Of a stretch of 64,000 nucleotides of DNA, positions 17,935-26,895 are shown piece by piece. Location: positions 1 through 64,000 of the forward strand of contig NZ_QGTS01000009.1 of NCBI RefSeq assembly GCF_003182475.1, written 5' to 3'. The DNA is from Mangrovibacter plantisponsor. GTDB lineage: Bacteria; Pseudomonadota; Gammaproteobacteria; Enterobacterales; Enterobacteriaceae. The notes under the pieces were generated by a model. The model was not told the origin of the DNA. It worked only from the letters and a program-made list of their open reading frames with translations, and did no database searches. How positions within the stretch are numbered: position 1 is the first letter of the stretch; each line of letters begins with the position of its first letter. The position numbers and the translations under genes are program-made.

Positions 17935-19296
17935 TTATTCGAAAAGATTACGGTGCAGTTTGCGCACCACATCTTCGGCTTCATTGCCAGGCACCAAAAA
18001 GCACAGGTTATGGCTGGAGGCACCATAGCAAATCATGCGAATGTTGAAAGGCTCCAGGACACCAAATACCTCTTTACCAACACCACAGGCTTTAGACAAC
18101 TCATTGCCAATCAATGCCACCAGCGCCAGGTTCTCTTCAACTTCGACCCGGCATAATGACGACAACTCGGTCAGCAGCGCGGTGGTTAACAGAGAATCAC
18201 CTGTTGAGGTTGAGCCGGTGGTATCCAGCGTGATAGCCACGCTGACTTCAGATGTGGTGATTAAATCGACCGAAATATTATGGCGCGCCAGAATGGTAAA
18301 TACCTCAGCCAGAAAACCACGGGAATGCAGCATGCTCAGGCTATGTAAGGTAAGTAATGTCTGGCGGCGGCGCAGTGCCAGCGCGCGGAATAACGGGGGG
18401 TTTTCGGTTGTGCCACAGACCATGGTACCGCCAGCCGATGGGTCTTTACTGCAACCAACAAACACCGGGATTTCACTGCGTACTGCAGGAAGTAAAGTTG
18501 CCGGGTGCAGTATTTTGGCACCGAAAGTCGCCATTTCGGCGGCTTCTTCAAACGCAATTTCATCTATGCGTTTCGCCGCAGGCACAACACGCGGGTCGGT
18601 AGTGTAAATGCCGGGGACATCAGTCCAGATATCCACCCGGCTTAAATGCAGTGCTTCACCAAGCAGTGCGGCTGTGTAGTCGCTGCCGCCACGGCCAAGT
18701 GTAGTGGTACGGCCTTTGGCCTCACTACCAATAAAACCCTGAGTAATAACCAGTGATTCAACCAGGCGAGGCTGCAAGTGGGTTTGTGCCAGTTCTGCCA
18801 GTGCTGCAATATCGGGTTCGGCTTTACCAAACCGGTCACTGGTACGCATAATTTTACGCACATCAAACCATTGCACTTCTTCACCCCGTTCCCGCAACAC
18901 TTCCACAAATAACAGCGTGGACATCAACTCACCATGGCTGACCAGTTCATCTGTAAGCGCGTTGGATGTTGCCAGTGAGGCAGCTTCGGCAAGAGTGGTA
19001 ATATTTTCGAGCAGGCGATCTATCTCTTCACGAATGACCAGCGGGTTGGCGAGGCGCTCAAGAATATCGTATTGAATCTTACGAATGGCATCCAGCTTAA
19101 CAAAACGTTCTGTCGCTTCCAGGCCTTCAGACAAGGCAACCAGTAAGTTGGTGACGCCAGCAGACGCAGACAAAACAACCAGGCGTACCTGTTTATTTGC
19201 CAGCACGACATCTGCGCTGTGATTCATGGCGTCGAAATCAGCGACACTGGTACCACCGAATTTGGCAACCACTGTCTGGGAAAGTGCGTGAGTCAT
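17935..19296 (-). CDS. lysC: Lysine-sensitive aspartokinase III
   Basis: LysC phosphorylates aspartate, the entry step to lysine, threonine and methionine, and is inhibited by lysine. It has 453 residues (449 in E. coli). The kinase N-terminus VVAKFGGTSVADF and the GRTTTLGRGGSDYTAALL active-site segment are intact. Two C-terminal ACT domains (about 310-450) form the lysine site, ending VVRKLHRNLFE. The ATG at 19296 follows a gagg Shine-Dalgarno in a ctgacacgaggttata context that is almost the same as in E. coli. Transcription passes through a long leader with a lysine riboswitch, so the gene is controlled both by feedback and at the RNA level. Confidence 0.97.
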   Translation of the reverse strand: MTHALSQTVVAKFGGTSVADFDAMNHSADVVLANKQVRLVVLSASAGVTNLLVALSEGLEATERFVKLDAIRKIQYDILERLANPLVIREEIDRLLENITTLAEAASLATSNALTDELVSHGELMSTLLFVEVLRERGEEVQWFDVRKIMRTSDRFGKAEPDIAALAELAQTHLQPRLVESLVITQGFIGSEAKGRTTTLGRGGSDYTAALLGEALHLSRVDIWTDVPGIYTTDPRVVPAAKRIDEIAFEEAAEMATFGAKILHPATLLPAVRSEIPVFVGCSKDPSAGGTMVCGTTENPPLFRALALRRRQTLLTLHSLSMLHSRGFLAEVFTILARHNISVDLITTSEVSVAITLDTTGSTSTGDSLLTTALLTELSSLCRVEVEENLALVALIGNELSKACGVGKEVFGVLEPFNIRMICYGASSHNLCFLVPGNEAEDVVRKLHRNLFE

Positions 19297-19453
19297 TATA
19301 ACCTCGTGTCAGGGCCACTTTGGGTGGCAATATCTTTATACCCGGCACTCCATGTGGGCTAAACAGGAAGCCGTGGGTATTTCATCAGCCTTGGCACAAG
19401 GGAAGAGCGATAAACGGGAGACGTAGACAGGTTAAAACAAGCACTACGATACA

Positions 19454-19640
19454 CCCAGAAGCGCCCCACCTTGCGAAACGAACGACTGCCGGACGTTTCT
19501 GGTGACAACCCAGGGGATTCAGCCCCTGCAGCCGATAACGCGTACGACCAGATACGTGTTACCTCGGCGCCGCTCCCCCTCTTATGCCATCTGCGTACTG
19601 GTTACTCAGACATAATACCTGGGCGGCGCGCCTCTTCTGG
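19454..19640 (-). promoter_or_regulatory. Lysine riboswitch (L-box) aptamer in the lysC leader
   Basis: Read on the minus strand, the segment opens ccagaagaggcgcg and closes cgcttctgg, which pair as helix P1. Between them are the conserved L-box elements: agaggcgcg, the gccgagg junction, the ggggctgaatcccc hairpin and ttgtcacc. These match the remembered E. coli lysC leader. About 157 nt separate the aptamer from the start codon, some 60 nt more than I recall in E. coli. Lysine binding is expected to lower lysC expression, mainly by blocking translation in E. coli. Confidence 0.92.
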
Positions 19641-19675
19641 CTTACACGAATCACTTCGTATAAGTAGCGCTAATA

Positions 19676-19704
19676 GAAATAATTCGTTCGGCGAACATTG
19701 TCAA
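19676..19704 (-). promoter_or_regulatory. lysC promoter (sigma-70)
   Basis: On the minus strand a perfect -35 box ttgaca (19704-19699) is followed after 17 bp by tatttc as a weak -10. Initiation would fall about 30 nt before the riboswitch aptamer, as expected for the lysC leader. Confidence 0.65.
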
Positions 19705-19885
19705 CGCTCTTTAATTGCGGATTTTTCATTCTGCCGCATAACTCGCCATTCAGAAGTGCTCCCTCCGTATTTTTAACCGGGTTGTTTTGCTCTCCAGACC
19801 GGTCGTTATTCCTGTTTGTTTTATCAACAGCACTATGTGTTTTTTCTGGCTATTAAAAATAGGGCCGGGATTCACAGGTTTGATT

Positions 19886-19899
19886 ATTCATATATGAAT
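19886..19899 (+). promoter_or_regulatory. Palindromic candidate operator before kduI
   Basis: The 14-bp perfect palindrome attcatatatgaat lies 57 bp before the kduI start. A further tatgaat half-site lies at 19913-19919 and a short tgaaattca palindrome at 19931-19939. An IclR-family regulator closes the same cassette, so these are plausible binding sites for it or for KdgR. The assignment is inferred. The rest of 19705-19955 shows no gene. Confidence 0.5.
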
Positions 19900-19955
19900 T
19901 ATGTTGATCACCTATGAATAGTTTTTACACTGAAATTCAACCAAGGAGACCCCCG

Positions 19956-20804
19956 ATGAAAACAACCTGGAATACCCATCCTGATGATGTCCGCACTTAT
20001 GACAGCGAGCGCCTGCGTGACACGTTTCTTACTGAATCTCTGTTCACCCCTGGCGAAATTCATGTGGTGTACAGCCATATCGACCGGGTGGTGGCGCTTG
20101 GTGTTTGCCCACAAGCAACACCACTGGCACTGGATGAAGTGATTGATACCAAAGCGTTTGGTACACCTTTTTTTCTTGCCCGCCGGGAAATGGGCCTGGT
20201 GAATCTGGGGGGGCCGGTTGAGGTAACATGCAACGAAGGTGAGAGCTACCAACTGGAGTACCTGGACGGGCTCTATCTGGGGATGGGCACACAGGCAGTA
20301 AGCTTTCGTTCACTTAGCGAAGACCCACAAACAGAAACCGCGGTTTACTGCCTGAGCGCCCCCGCTCATCACACCTGGCCTTCCCGCATTATCAAACGTG
20401 AAGAGGCGCGCCAGGTAGAACTGGGCAGCCAGCAAAATGCCAACCTGCGCCTGCTGACCCAATACCTGCACCCGGAAGTGCTCACCACCTGCCAGCTCTG
20501 CATGGGCATTACCCATCTGCGCCCGGGTAATGTGTGGAACACCATGCCAGCACACACCCATGCACGCCGTATGGAAGCTTACCTGTATTTCAACATGGCG
20601 CCGGACCAGGTGGTATTCCACTTTATGGGCGAACCCCAGCAAACCCGCCACCTGGTGGTGCGTAACAAACAACTGGTGCTGTCACCCAGTTGGTCAATTC
20701 ATTCTGGTTGCGGCACCCGGCAGTACAGCTTTGTGTGGGGAATGGCGGGTGAAAACCAAACCTTCGATGACATGGATTTTGTTGCAATGACGGACCTGCG
20801 CTGA
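19956..20804 (+). CDS. kduI: 5-dehydro-4-deoxy-D-glucuronate isomerase
   Basis: KduI isomerises 5-keto-4-deoxyuronate (4-deoxy-L-threo-5-hexosulose uronate) to 3-deoxy-D-glycero-2,5-hexodiulosonate during breakdown of unsaturated uronates from pectin or glycosaminoglycans. The ATG at 19956 (MKTTWNTHPDD) follows aaggaga and gives 282 residues, near the 278 of E. coli. The cupin zinc ligands His200, His202, Glu207 and His249 are seen in MPAHTHARRMEAY and WSIHSGCGTRQYSFVWGMAG. It begins a + strand set with a TRAP transporter and an IclR regulator between lysC and pgi. Its usual partner kduD is not in the window, so the pathway must be completed elsewhere. Confidence 0.95.
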   Translation: MKTTWNTHPDDVRTYDSERLRDTFLTESLFTPGEIHVVYSHIDRVVALGVCPQATPLALDEVIDTKAFGTPFFLARREMGLVNLGGPVEVTCNEGESYQLEYLDGLYLGMGTQAVSFRSLSEDPQTETAVYCLSAPAHHTWPSRIIKREEARQVELGSQQNANLRLLTQYLHPEVLTTCQLCMGITHLRPGNVWNTMPAHTHARRMEAYLYFNMAPDQVVFHFMGEPQQTRHLVVRNKQLVLSPSWSIHSGCGTRQYSFVWGMAGENQTFDDMDFVAMTDLR

Positions 20805-20864
20805 GAACGCAGATAACAAAATAACAGTGAATGACTGATTAAAACCTCTGATGGAGACCCGATT

Positions 20865-21854
20865 ATGTTGACGAAAACGACCTTTAAACGCCTGGCGCTG
20901 TGTTCGGTATTAAGTGGCCTGTTGAGCGTCTCTTCTCTGGCGCATGCCGCAAAAGAGATTAAAGCCGCCTTTAACCAGTCGGATAAGCACCCTCAGTACC
21001 TGGCACTGAAAGAGCTGGGCGATAAGCTGGCTCAACAAACCGAGGGGCGTTACAAGCTGAATATCTTCCCTAACGAATTATTGGGTGATCAGCGTGCCGC
21101 GCTGGAATTAGTGCAAAACGGCGCGGTGCAAATGGCGGTGGTCGCAAACCCTCTGGCGGAGAATTACGATAAAACCTTTACCGTGATTGGCCTGCCGTAT
21201 ATCTACAGCGGCCCGGCTCACCAGGAAAAAGTCTTTACCTCCGGTGTGCTTGACCCGTTATTTGCATCCACCTCCCGTTTCGGCTTTACGGTGTTAACCG
21301 CCTATACCGCCGGGGCGCGCAGCATGTACACCAAAGCTGGCCCGGTAAATACCCCGGCTGATATGAAAGGGAAGAAAATTCGTGTCATGCAGTCTGACAC
21401 CATGCTGAAAATGCTGACCTGCATGGGCGGCACTGGTGTGCCTATGAGCCAGAGCGAAGTCTACACCGCTATTCAACAGGGCGTGCTGGATGGTGCAGAA
21501 AACAATGAAATCACCTATGCCGACCTGAAGCAGTATGAAGTTGCGCCTTATTTCTCTGCCACACGCCACCTGATGGTGCCGGACCTGGTTGTAGTCAGTA
21601 CCGATTTCCTGGAAAGCATGTCAAAACAGGATCAGGAAACGTTACGCAAGCTGGCAAAAGAAAGCACGCTGACCGAATTCCGCCTGTGGGCTGAGCAGAT
21701 TGAGCAGGCCAAAAAAGTAGCGGAAGAAAAGGGCGCGAAATTCAATGAAGTGAATATCCAGCCGTTCCAGGAAAATTGCAAAGGTCTGCAAACTGAACTG
21801 GTGAAAACACCGGAACAAAAAGCGCTCTACGAAAAAGTTGTCGCACTTCAGTAA
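20865..21854 (+). CDS. TRAP transporter solute-binding protein (DctP family)
   Basis: This is a 329-residue periplasmic binding protein of the DctP/TRAP type, with a signal peptide cleaved about after SSLAHA (residue 28). The conserved arginine that binds the substrate carboxylate is in GKKIRVMQSD (Arg173). The QGVLDGAENNEITY segment is typical of the family. TRAP binding proteins of this group take up hexuronates and related sugar acids, and the kduI neighbour supports a uronate ligand, but the actual ligand is inferred. It lies 60 bp after kduI with a ggag Shine-Dalgarno and is followed by the two membrane subunits. Confidence 0.93.
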   Translation: MLTKTTFKRLALCSVLSGLLSVSSLAHAAKEIKAAFNQSDKHPQYLALKELGDKLAQQTEGRYKLNIFPNELLGDQRAALELVQNGAVQMAVVANPLAENYDKTFTVIGLPYIYSGPAHQEKVFTSGVLDPLFASTSRFGFTVLTAYTAGARSMYTKAGPVNTPADMKGKKIRVMQSDTMLKMLTCMGGTGVPMSQSEVYTAIQQGVLDGAENNEITYADLKQYEVAPYFSATRHLMVPDLVVVSTDFLESMSKQDQETLRKLAKESTLTEFRLWAEQIEQAKKVAEEKGAKFNEVNIQPFQENCKGLQTELVKTPEQKALYEKVVALQ

Positions 21855-21916
21855 ACTCCCTCGCCCGGTAAGCCAGCGCTTGCCGGGTTGCCGTTATCGA
21901 CAAAGGAACATAAGCC

Positions 21917-22426
21917 ATGGCGGTGCTCGAGACGTTCAAAAAATACCTTGATACCTTCGTCGCCTGGGTTTGTATCGGCATTGTCGGCCTGATGACAGTG
22001 CTGATCACCTGGCAGGTAATTACCCGTTATTTATTTAACAGCCCCAGCGCTGTCAGCGAAATATTATCGCGCTACCTGTTTATCTGGCTCATTTTGTTTG
22101 GCAGCGCTTATGTGTTTGGGCTGCGTGAACATATGGCTATCAGCTTTATTAAAGATAAGTTCTCCCCACGGGTGAAAATTATTACTGACATGTTTACCGA
22201 ACTGGCTATCGCTGTTTTTACTTTCACCATCATGATAATTGGCGGCTACCACACCGTGTTGCGGCAAATGTGGCAACTGGATTCCGCCCTGCAAATTCCC
22301 ATGGGATACATCTACAGCGCCATTCCATTGAGTGGCGGGCTGATTATTTTCTATTTCCTGTACAACGAAATTCACCTGTTCCGGCGCCTGAATACGCTGA
22401 ACAGTGCACCAGGCGGGGAGGAATAA
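21917..22426 (+). CDS. TRAP transporter small membrane subunit (DctQ family)
   Basis: This 169-residue inner-membrane protein has four predicted transmembrane segments (about 13-35, 48-66, 89-111 and 130-150), the usual DctQ plan. The ITWQVITRYLFNSPSAVSEILSR-like block just after the first segment is a family hallmark. It works with the large DctM subunit to import the ligand delivered by the binding protein using a sodium gradient. Its stop codon is 3 bp before the DctM start, so the two are translationally coupled. Confidence 0.92.
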   Translation: MAVLETFKKYLDTFVAWVCIGIVGLMTVLITWQVITRYLFNSPSAVSEILSRYLFIWLILFGSAYVFGLREHMAISFIKDKFSPRVKIITDMFTELAIAVFTFTIMIIGGYHTVLRQMWQLDSALQIPMGYIYSAIPLSGGLIIFYFLYNEIHLFRRLNTLNSAPGGEE

Positions 22427-22429
22427 ACA

Positions 22430-23737
22430 ATGGATATAGCCCTGATTGCAGCATTAATCATGTTTTGTGGCACTGTGTTTTTCCTGGTTATTGGTGCGCC
22501 TATCAGTATTAGTGTGGGGATTTCTTCGTTTGGGGCAATGCTGGCTATTTTGCCCATGAAAGGCGCGATGATTACCTCTGCCCAGCGTATTTTCGTTGGC
22601 CTTGATTCGTTTGCACTGCTGGCTATTCCCTTCTTTATTCTGGCAGGCAACATTATGAATAACGGTGGGATAGCTATTCGGCTGATCAATTTCTCCAAAA
22701 TTTTCAGCGGCTTTTTGCCCGGTTCACTGGCGCAAACCAATATTGTCTCCAATATGTTGTTTGGCTCGATTAGCGGCTCAGGTGTGGCATCAGCCGCGGC
22801 GGTTGGTGGCATTATGTCGCCGATTCAGCGCAAAGAAGGCTATGACCCGGCGTTCAGTACCGCAGTGAATATTGCATCTGCACCAACGGGCATGTTGATC
22901 CCACCCAGTAACACGCTGATTGTCTACGCAACAGTGGCCGGGAGTGTGTCGATTTCCGCGCTGTTTATGGGCGGCTATGTCCCCGGTATTTTGTGGGGGC
23001 TTGGTGTGATGCTGGTGGCGGGCTTTATGGCAAAGCGCCGGGGTTACGTATTGCGCCACACCATGTCATTGCGGGAATGCCTGAAAGTGGCGGTGGACGC
23101 TATTCCCAGTTTATCCATGATTGTGGTGGTGATAGGCGGGATTCTGGGTGGCGTATTTACGGCAACAGAAGCCTCGGCTATTGCCGTTGTGTATTCACTG
23201 TTCTTGAGCCTGTGCTACCGCTCTCTGGATGTCAGAACGTTACCGGCTATTTTTCTGAGTACAGCAAAGATGTCGGCAATTGTTATCTTTATGCTGGCAA
23301 CATCGTCGATTATGTCCTGGGTGATGGCGTTTACTCAGATCCCTGGCATGATTGCGGACTCGCTCCTCTCACTGACCAGTAACCCCATCATTATTTTGCT
23401 GATCATTAATATCGTATTACTGTTCGTGGGTACTTTTATGGATCCCACCCCTGCGGTACTGATCTTTACACCTATCTTTCTGCCCATCTGCACCGGGCTT
23501 GGGATGGATCCGGTACAGTTTGGCATCCTGCTGGTGTTTAACCTGTCGCTCGGGACCATTACGCCACCTGTCGGGCCGATTCTGTTTACCGGGTGCAAAG
23601 TCAGCGGAATATCCATTGATGCGGTGGTAAAAACCCTGCTGCCATTCTTCGTGGTGATAGTCGGCGTCTTGATGCTGGTGACTTACATCCCGGCCATTTC
23701 TATGACAGTGCCCCAACTGATGGGGTTGATTAAATAA
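22430..23737 (+). CDS. TRAP transporter large membrane subunit (DctM family)
   Basis: This 435-residue membrane protein with about eleven to twelve hydrophobic segments belongs to the DctM family, the sodium-coupled transport core of TRAP systems. Recognisable blocks are FFILAGNIMNNGGIAIRLI (about 65-83), SGSGVASAAAVGGIMSP (about 109-125) and NLSLGTITPPVGPILFTGC (about 369-387). It is the last structural gene before a stable hairpin and the regulator gene. The ggaggaataaac before its ATG is a strong ribosome-binding site. Confidence 0.94.
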   Translation: MDIALIAALIMFCGTVFFLVIGAPISISVGISSFGAMLAILPMKGAMITSAQRIFVGLDSFALLAIPFFILAGNIMNNGGIAIRLINFSKIFSGFLPGSLAQTNIVSNMLFGSISGSGVASAAAVGGIMSPIQRKEGYDPAFSTAVNIASAPTGMLIPPSNTLIVYATVAGSVSISALFMGGYVPGILWGLGVMLVAGFMAKRRGYVLRHTMSLRECLKVAVDAIPSLSMIVVVIGGILGGVFTATEASAIAVVYSLFLSLCYRSLDVRTLPAIFLSTAKMSAIVIFMLATSSIMSWVMAFTQIPGMIADSLLSLTSNPIIILLIINIVLLFVGTFMDPTPAVLIFTPIFLPICTGLGMDPVQFGILLVFNLSLGTITPPVGPILFTGCKVSGISIDAVVKTLLPFFVVIVGVLMLVTYIPAISMTVPQLMGLIK

Positions 23738-23742
23738 GCGCG

Positions 23743-23775
23743 CCTGGTGGCACTTTGTTCTTGTGTGCCACCAGG
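23743..23775 (+). terminator. Strong hairpin after the TRAP operon
   Basis: A perfect 11-bp stem, cctggtggcac with gtgccaccagg around an 11-nt loop, starts 6 bp after the DctM stop. No T run follows. It may therefore stabilise the upstream mRNA or attenuate read-through into the regulator rather than stop all transcription. Confidence 0.6.
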
Positions 23776-23823
23776 TTAAAGTCTGTTCCTGTTAACGATT
23801 TTTCGCCTGTGACCCCCAAGATT

Positions 23824-24612
23824 ATGACGACAGAGTACCGTGCTCCCGCCCTTGAAAAAGGGCTGGCTATCCTTGAGTTGCTGGCCGCACAGGATGAGCC
23901 ATTAACCAAAAAGCAAATTGCTGAACGGCTGAACCGCAGCGTCAATGAAATTTTCCGCATGCTCTCGGTGCTGCAGGAACAGCATTACATTGATTATAAA
24001 GAAGATGTGTCAGGTTACGTTCTGACACTCAAAATGTTTACCCTGTCTAACCAACACCCACCGGTTGCCATGTTGCTCAAACGGGCAGGCAGCCTGATGG
24101 AGCAACTGTGCCTGCAAGTAAACCAGTCTTGCCACCTCAGCCAGTACAGTAATGGCCAACTGGTGGTTATCGCCCGTCAGGAAAGCCCGTATAAAATGGG
24201 GTTCAGCCTGCGTACTGGTGCTCATTTGGATATCTGCGCTTCTGGTTCAGGGATTGTGCTGTTGAGTTACAGTGAAGAGAGTGAGCGCCAGCGTATGATT
24301 GCGCTGGACGACGCCACAGATGAACAGGTGGCCTATGCCCGCAGCCAGATAGCGACCACTATCGAACAAGGGTACTACCAGGGGGAAAGCCCGCAAATAT
24401 CCGGGGTTACGAACATCAGTGCACCAGTGTTTGGCGCACGAGGGGATTTGCTGGCCGTGATAACCGTGCCCTATATGACCCTGAATACCCGCACTGTACA
24501 CCACCCGGTAGAAGATATTGAGCACACCCGGCAGGCATTGCTGGCGGTCGCCAGTCAACTCAGCCAGCACATCATTTCACGCTGTGACAGCAGCGAAAGC
24601 AGCCCCTGTTAG
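23824..24612 (+). CDS. IclR-family transcriptional regulator
   Basis: This IclR-type regulator has 262 residues from the ATG at 23824 (MTTEYRAPALEKGLAILELL). The longer frame from 23755 overlaps the hairpin and is rejected. No strong Shine-Dalgarno is present. The winged helix is at about 10-70 (PLTKKQIAERLNRSVNEIFRMLSVLQ), followed by the IclR effector domain with GAHLDICASGSGIVLLSY and QISGVTNISAPVFGARGDLLAVITVPY. It is the last gene of the kduI-TRAP cassette and likely controls it in response to a uronate intermediate, like KdgR. It is distinct from the iclR gene at 6977. The ligand and targets are inferred. Confidence 0.88.
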   Translation: MTTEYRAPALEKGLAILELLAAQDEPLTKKQIAERLNRSVNEIFRMLSVLQEQHYIDYKEDVSGYVLTLKMFTLSNQHPPVAMLLKRAGSLMEQLCLQVNQSCHLSQYSNGQLVVIARQESPYKMGFSLRTGAHLDICASGSGIVLLSYSEESERQRMIALDDATDEQVAYARSQIATTIEQGYYQGESPQISGVTNISAPVFGARGDLLAVITVPYMTLNTRTVHHPVEDIEHTRQALLAVASQLSQHIISRCDSSESSPC

Positions 24613-24870
24613 CCGATACTGGTAACATTTCTGTGCCAGTTTTGCGGCTATTCCCCGTGGGCTGGCACTTCTCTGATTCTCTCTCCCCGCTTTTTTTGCC
24701 CCAGAATGTGCAACATGGGCTCTGTGTGCCTGATGAAAACTACCAGGAAACTGAAATACATCAAATGTTATGGGTAACATCATGCTATGACACAGAAAAT
24801 CATCACAAATGCAGCATACAAGCGCTACAATCGTGTTCAGTCACAATTCTCAAATCAAAAGAGTGTTGCT

Positions 24871-26520
24871 ATGAAAAATATCAATCCAACGCAAACCGCA
24901 GCCTGGCAGGCGCTTGAGAAACACTTCGCCGACATGAAAGACGTCACTATCAGTGAACTCTTTGCTAAAGAAAGCGATCGTTTTTCTCGTTTTTCCGCTA
25001 CTTTCAACGATTTGATGCTGGTGGATTATTCCAAAAACCGCATCACGCAGGAAACGCTTGATAAATTACTGGCCCTCGCAAAAGAGACAGACTTGTCTTC
25101 TGCTATTAAGTCTATGTTCTCCGGCGAAAAAATTAACCGGACTGAAGACCGCGCTGTTCTGCATGTTGCGTTGCGCAATCGTAGCAACACACCAATCCTG
25201 GTCGATGGCAAAGATGTCATGCCGGAAGTGAATGCGGTGCTTGAGAAGATGAAACACTTCTCTGAAGCCATTATCAGCGGCGAATGGAAAGGTTACACCG
25301 GTAAACCGATTACTGACGTAGTTAACATTGGTATTGGTGGCTCTGACCTTGGTCCGTTCATGGTGACAGAAGCCCTGCGCCCGTACAAAAACCACCTGAA
25401 CATGCATTTTGTGTCTAACGTTGATGGCACCCATATTGCGGAAGTGCTGAAAAATGTTAGCCCGGAAACCACGCTGTTCCTGGTGGCTTCCAAAACGTTC
25501 ACCACTCAGGAAACCATGACCAACGCGCACAGCGCCCGTGACTGGTTCCTGAAAACTGCCGGTGATGAAAAACACGTTGCCAAACACTTTGCTGCGCTGT
25601 CCACCAATGGCAAAGCGGTAAGCGAATTCGGTATTGATACTGCCAACATGTTTGAATTCTGGGACTGGGTTGGCGGCCGTTATTCCTTATGGTCTGCGAT
25701 TGGCCTGTCCATCATTCTGTCTGTGGGCTTTGATAACTTTATTCAGTTGCAAAGTGGCGCACACGAAATGGACAAACATTTCGCCAGCACCCCGCTTGAG
25801 CAAAACCTGCCGGTTATCCTCGCACTGATTGGCATCTGGTATAACAATTTCTTCGGCGCTGAAACCGAAGCTATTCTGCCATACGACCAGTATATGCACC
25901 GTTTCGCGGCCTATTTCCAGCAAGGGAATATGGAATCCAACGGCAAATATGTTGACCGTAACGGCAACGCAGTGGATTACCAGACCGGGCCAATTATCTG
26001 GGGTGAACCGGGCACCAACGGTCAGCATGCGTTCTACCAGCTAATTCACCAGGGCACCAAACTGGTTCCGTGTGACTTTATTGCACCGGCAAGCACTCAC
26101 AACCCGTTGAGCGACCATCACCAGAAACTGCTGTCCAACTTCTTTGCGCAAACAGAAGCGCTGGCATTCGGTAAATCTCGTGATGTAGTGGAACAAGAGT
26201 TCCGTGACCAGGGTAAAGACCCGGCAACGCTGCAGCATGTGGTGCCGTTTAAAGTATTCCAGGGCAACCGCCCAACCAACTCCATCCTGTTGCGTGAAAT
26301 TACTCCGTTCAGCCTTGGCGCACTGATTGCGCTGTATGAACACAAAATCTTCACTCAGGGCGCTATTCTCAACATCTTCACGTTTGACCAGTGGGGTGTT
26401 GAACTGGGTAAACAACTGGCTAACCGCATTTTGCCGGAACTGGGTGACCAGAGCGCGGTGGAAAGCCACGACAGTTCCACCAACGGCCTGATTAACCGTT
26501 ATAAATCCTGGCGCGCTTAA
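24871..26520 (+). CDS. pgi: Glucose-6-phosphate isomerase
   Basis: Pgi interconverts glucose 6-phosphate and fructose 6-phosphate in glycolysis and gluconeogenesis. The start [19 protein letters not shown] at 24871 gives 549 residues, the E. coli length. The extension from 24787 is not supported. The signature [12 protein letters not shown] and the C-terminal [13 protein letters not shown] and [15 protein letters not shown] regions are intact. Codon usage is that of a highly expressed gene. It has its own promoter region and a strong terminator, and is followed by yjbEFGH as in E. coli. Confidence 0.98.
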   Translation: MKNINPTQTAAWQALEKHFADMKDVTISELFAKESDRFSRFSATFNDLMLVDYSKNRITQETLDKLLALAKETDLSSAIKSMFSGEKINRTEDRAVLHVALRNRSNTPILVDGKDVMPEVNAVLEKMKHFSEAIISGEWKGYTGKPITDVVNIGIGGSDLGPFMVTEALRPYKNHLNMHFVSNVDGTHIAEVLKNVSPETTLFLVASKTFTTQETMTNAHSARDWFLKTAGDEKHVAKHFAALSTNGKAVSEFGIDTANMFEFWDWVGGRYSLWSAIGLSIILSVGFDNFIQLQSGAHEMDKHFASTPLEQNLPVILALIGIWYNNFFGAETEAILPYDQYMHRFAAYFQQGNMESNGKYVDRNGNAVDYQTGPIIWGEPGTNGQHAFYQLIHQGTKLVPCDFIAPASTHNPLSDHHQKLLSNFFAQTEALAFGKSRDVVEQEFRDQGKDPATLQHVVPFKVFQGNRPTNSILLREITPFSLGALIALYEHKIFTQGAILNIFTFDQWGVELGKQLANRILPELGDQSAVESHDSSTNGLINRYKSWRA

Positions 26521-26548
26521 TTTATTAAGTTTCGCTATATATTTTAAA

Positions 26549-26575
26549 ATGCCGGTTTTATACCGGCATTTTTTA
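26549..26575 (+). terminator. pgi terminator
   Basis: A stem of aatgccggt with accggcatt around a T-rich loop, followed by ttttt, lies 29 bp after the pgi stop. It is a typical Rho-independent terminator. Confidence 0.92.
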
Positions 26576-26801
26576 TAAGATAAATCTGTGAAAAAAACGC
26601 ACATAACCATTAATTATGAGTAAGGTTATTCTGAAAAGCGTTTAATCTATTATTATCCCTCGCCATTCTTTTCAGACAAAACGGATTATTCATCTAAATA
26701 ATTTAAATCTAACTAGTTGATTTTTATCTGTTTGGTAATTCTAATTTGCTGTGAATTTCTTTATATCTTCATCTTTTCTGAAAACCCATCGGGTTATTCG
26801 C

Positions 26802-26836
26802 TGTGAGCCAAATCACACCGGGTTGTTGTGTATACT
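26802..26836 (+). promoter_or_regulatory. CRP palindrome and -10 box before yjbE
   Basis: TGTGAGCCAAATCACA at 26802-26817 is a perfect TGTGA-N6-TCACA CRP site. The hexamer tatact at 26831-26836, preceded by tgtg, is a good extended -10 box. The CRP centre lies about 33 bp before the predicted start, so CRP would overlap the -35 region and could repress. An inverted repeat, cctgaaaagttttcagg, follows at 26845-26861 in the leader. The rest of the 26581-26895 gap is AT-rich without a gene. Confidence 0.65.
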
Positions 26837-26895
26837 CGATCGCGCCTGAAAAGTTTTCAGGTAAATCTCCATTCATTTAGTGAAGGGAAATTGTT

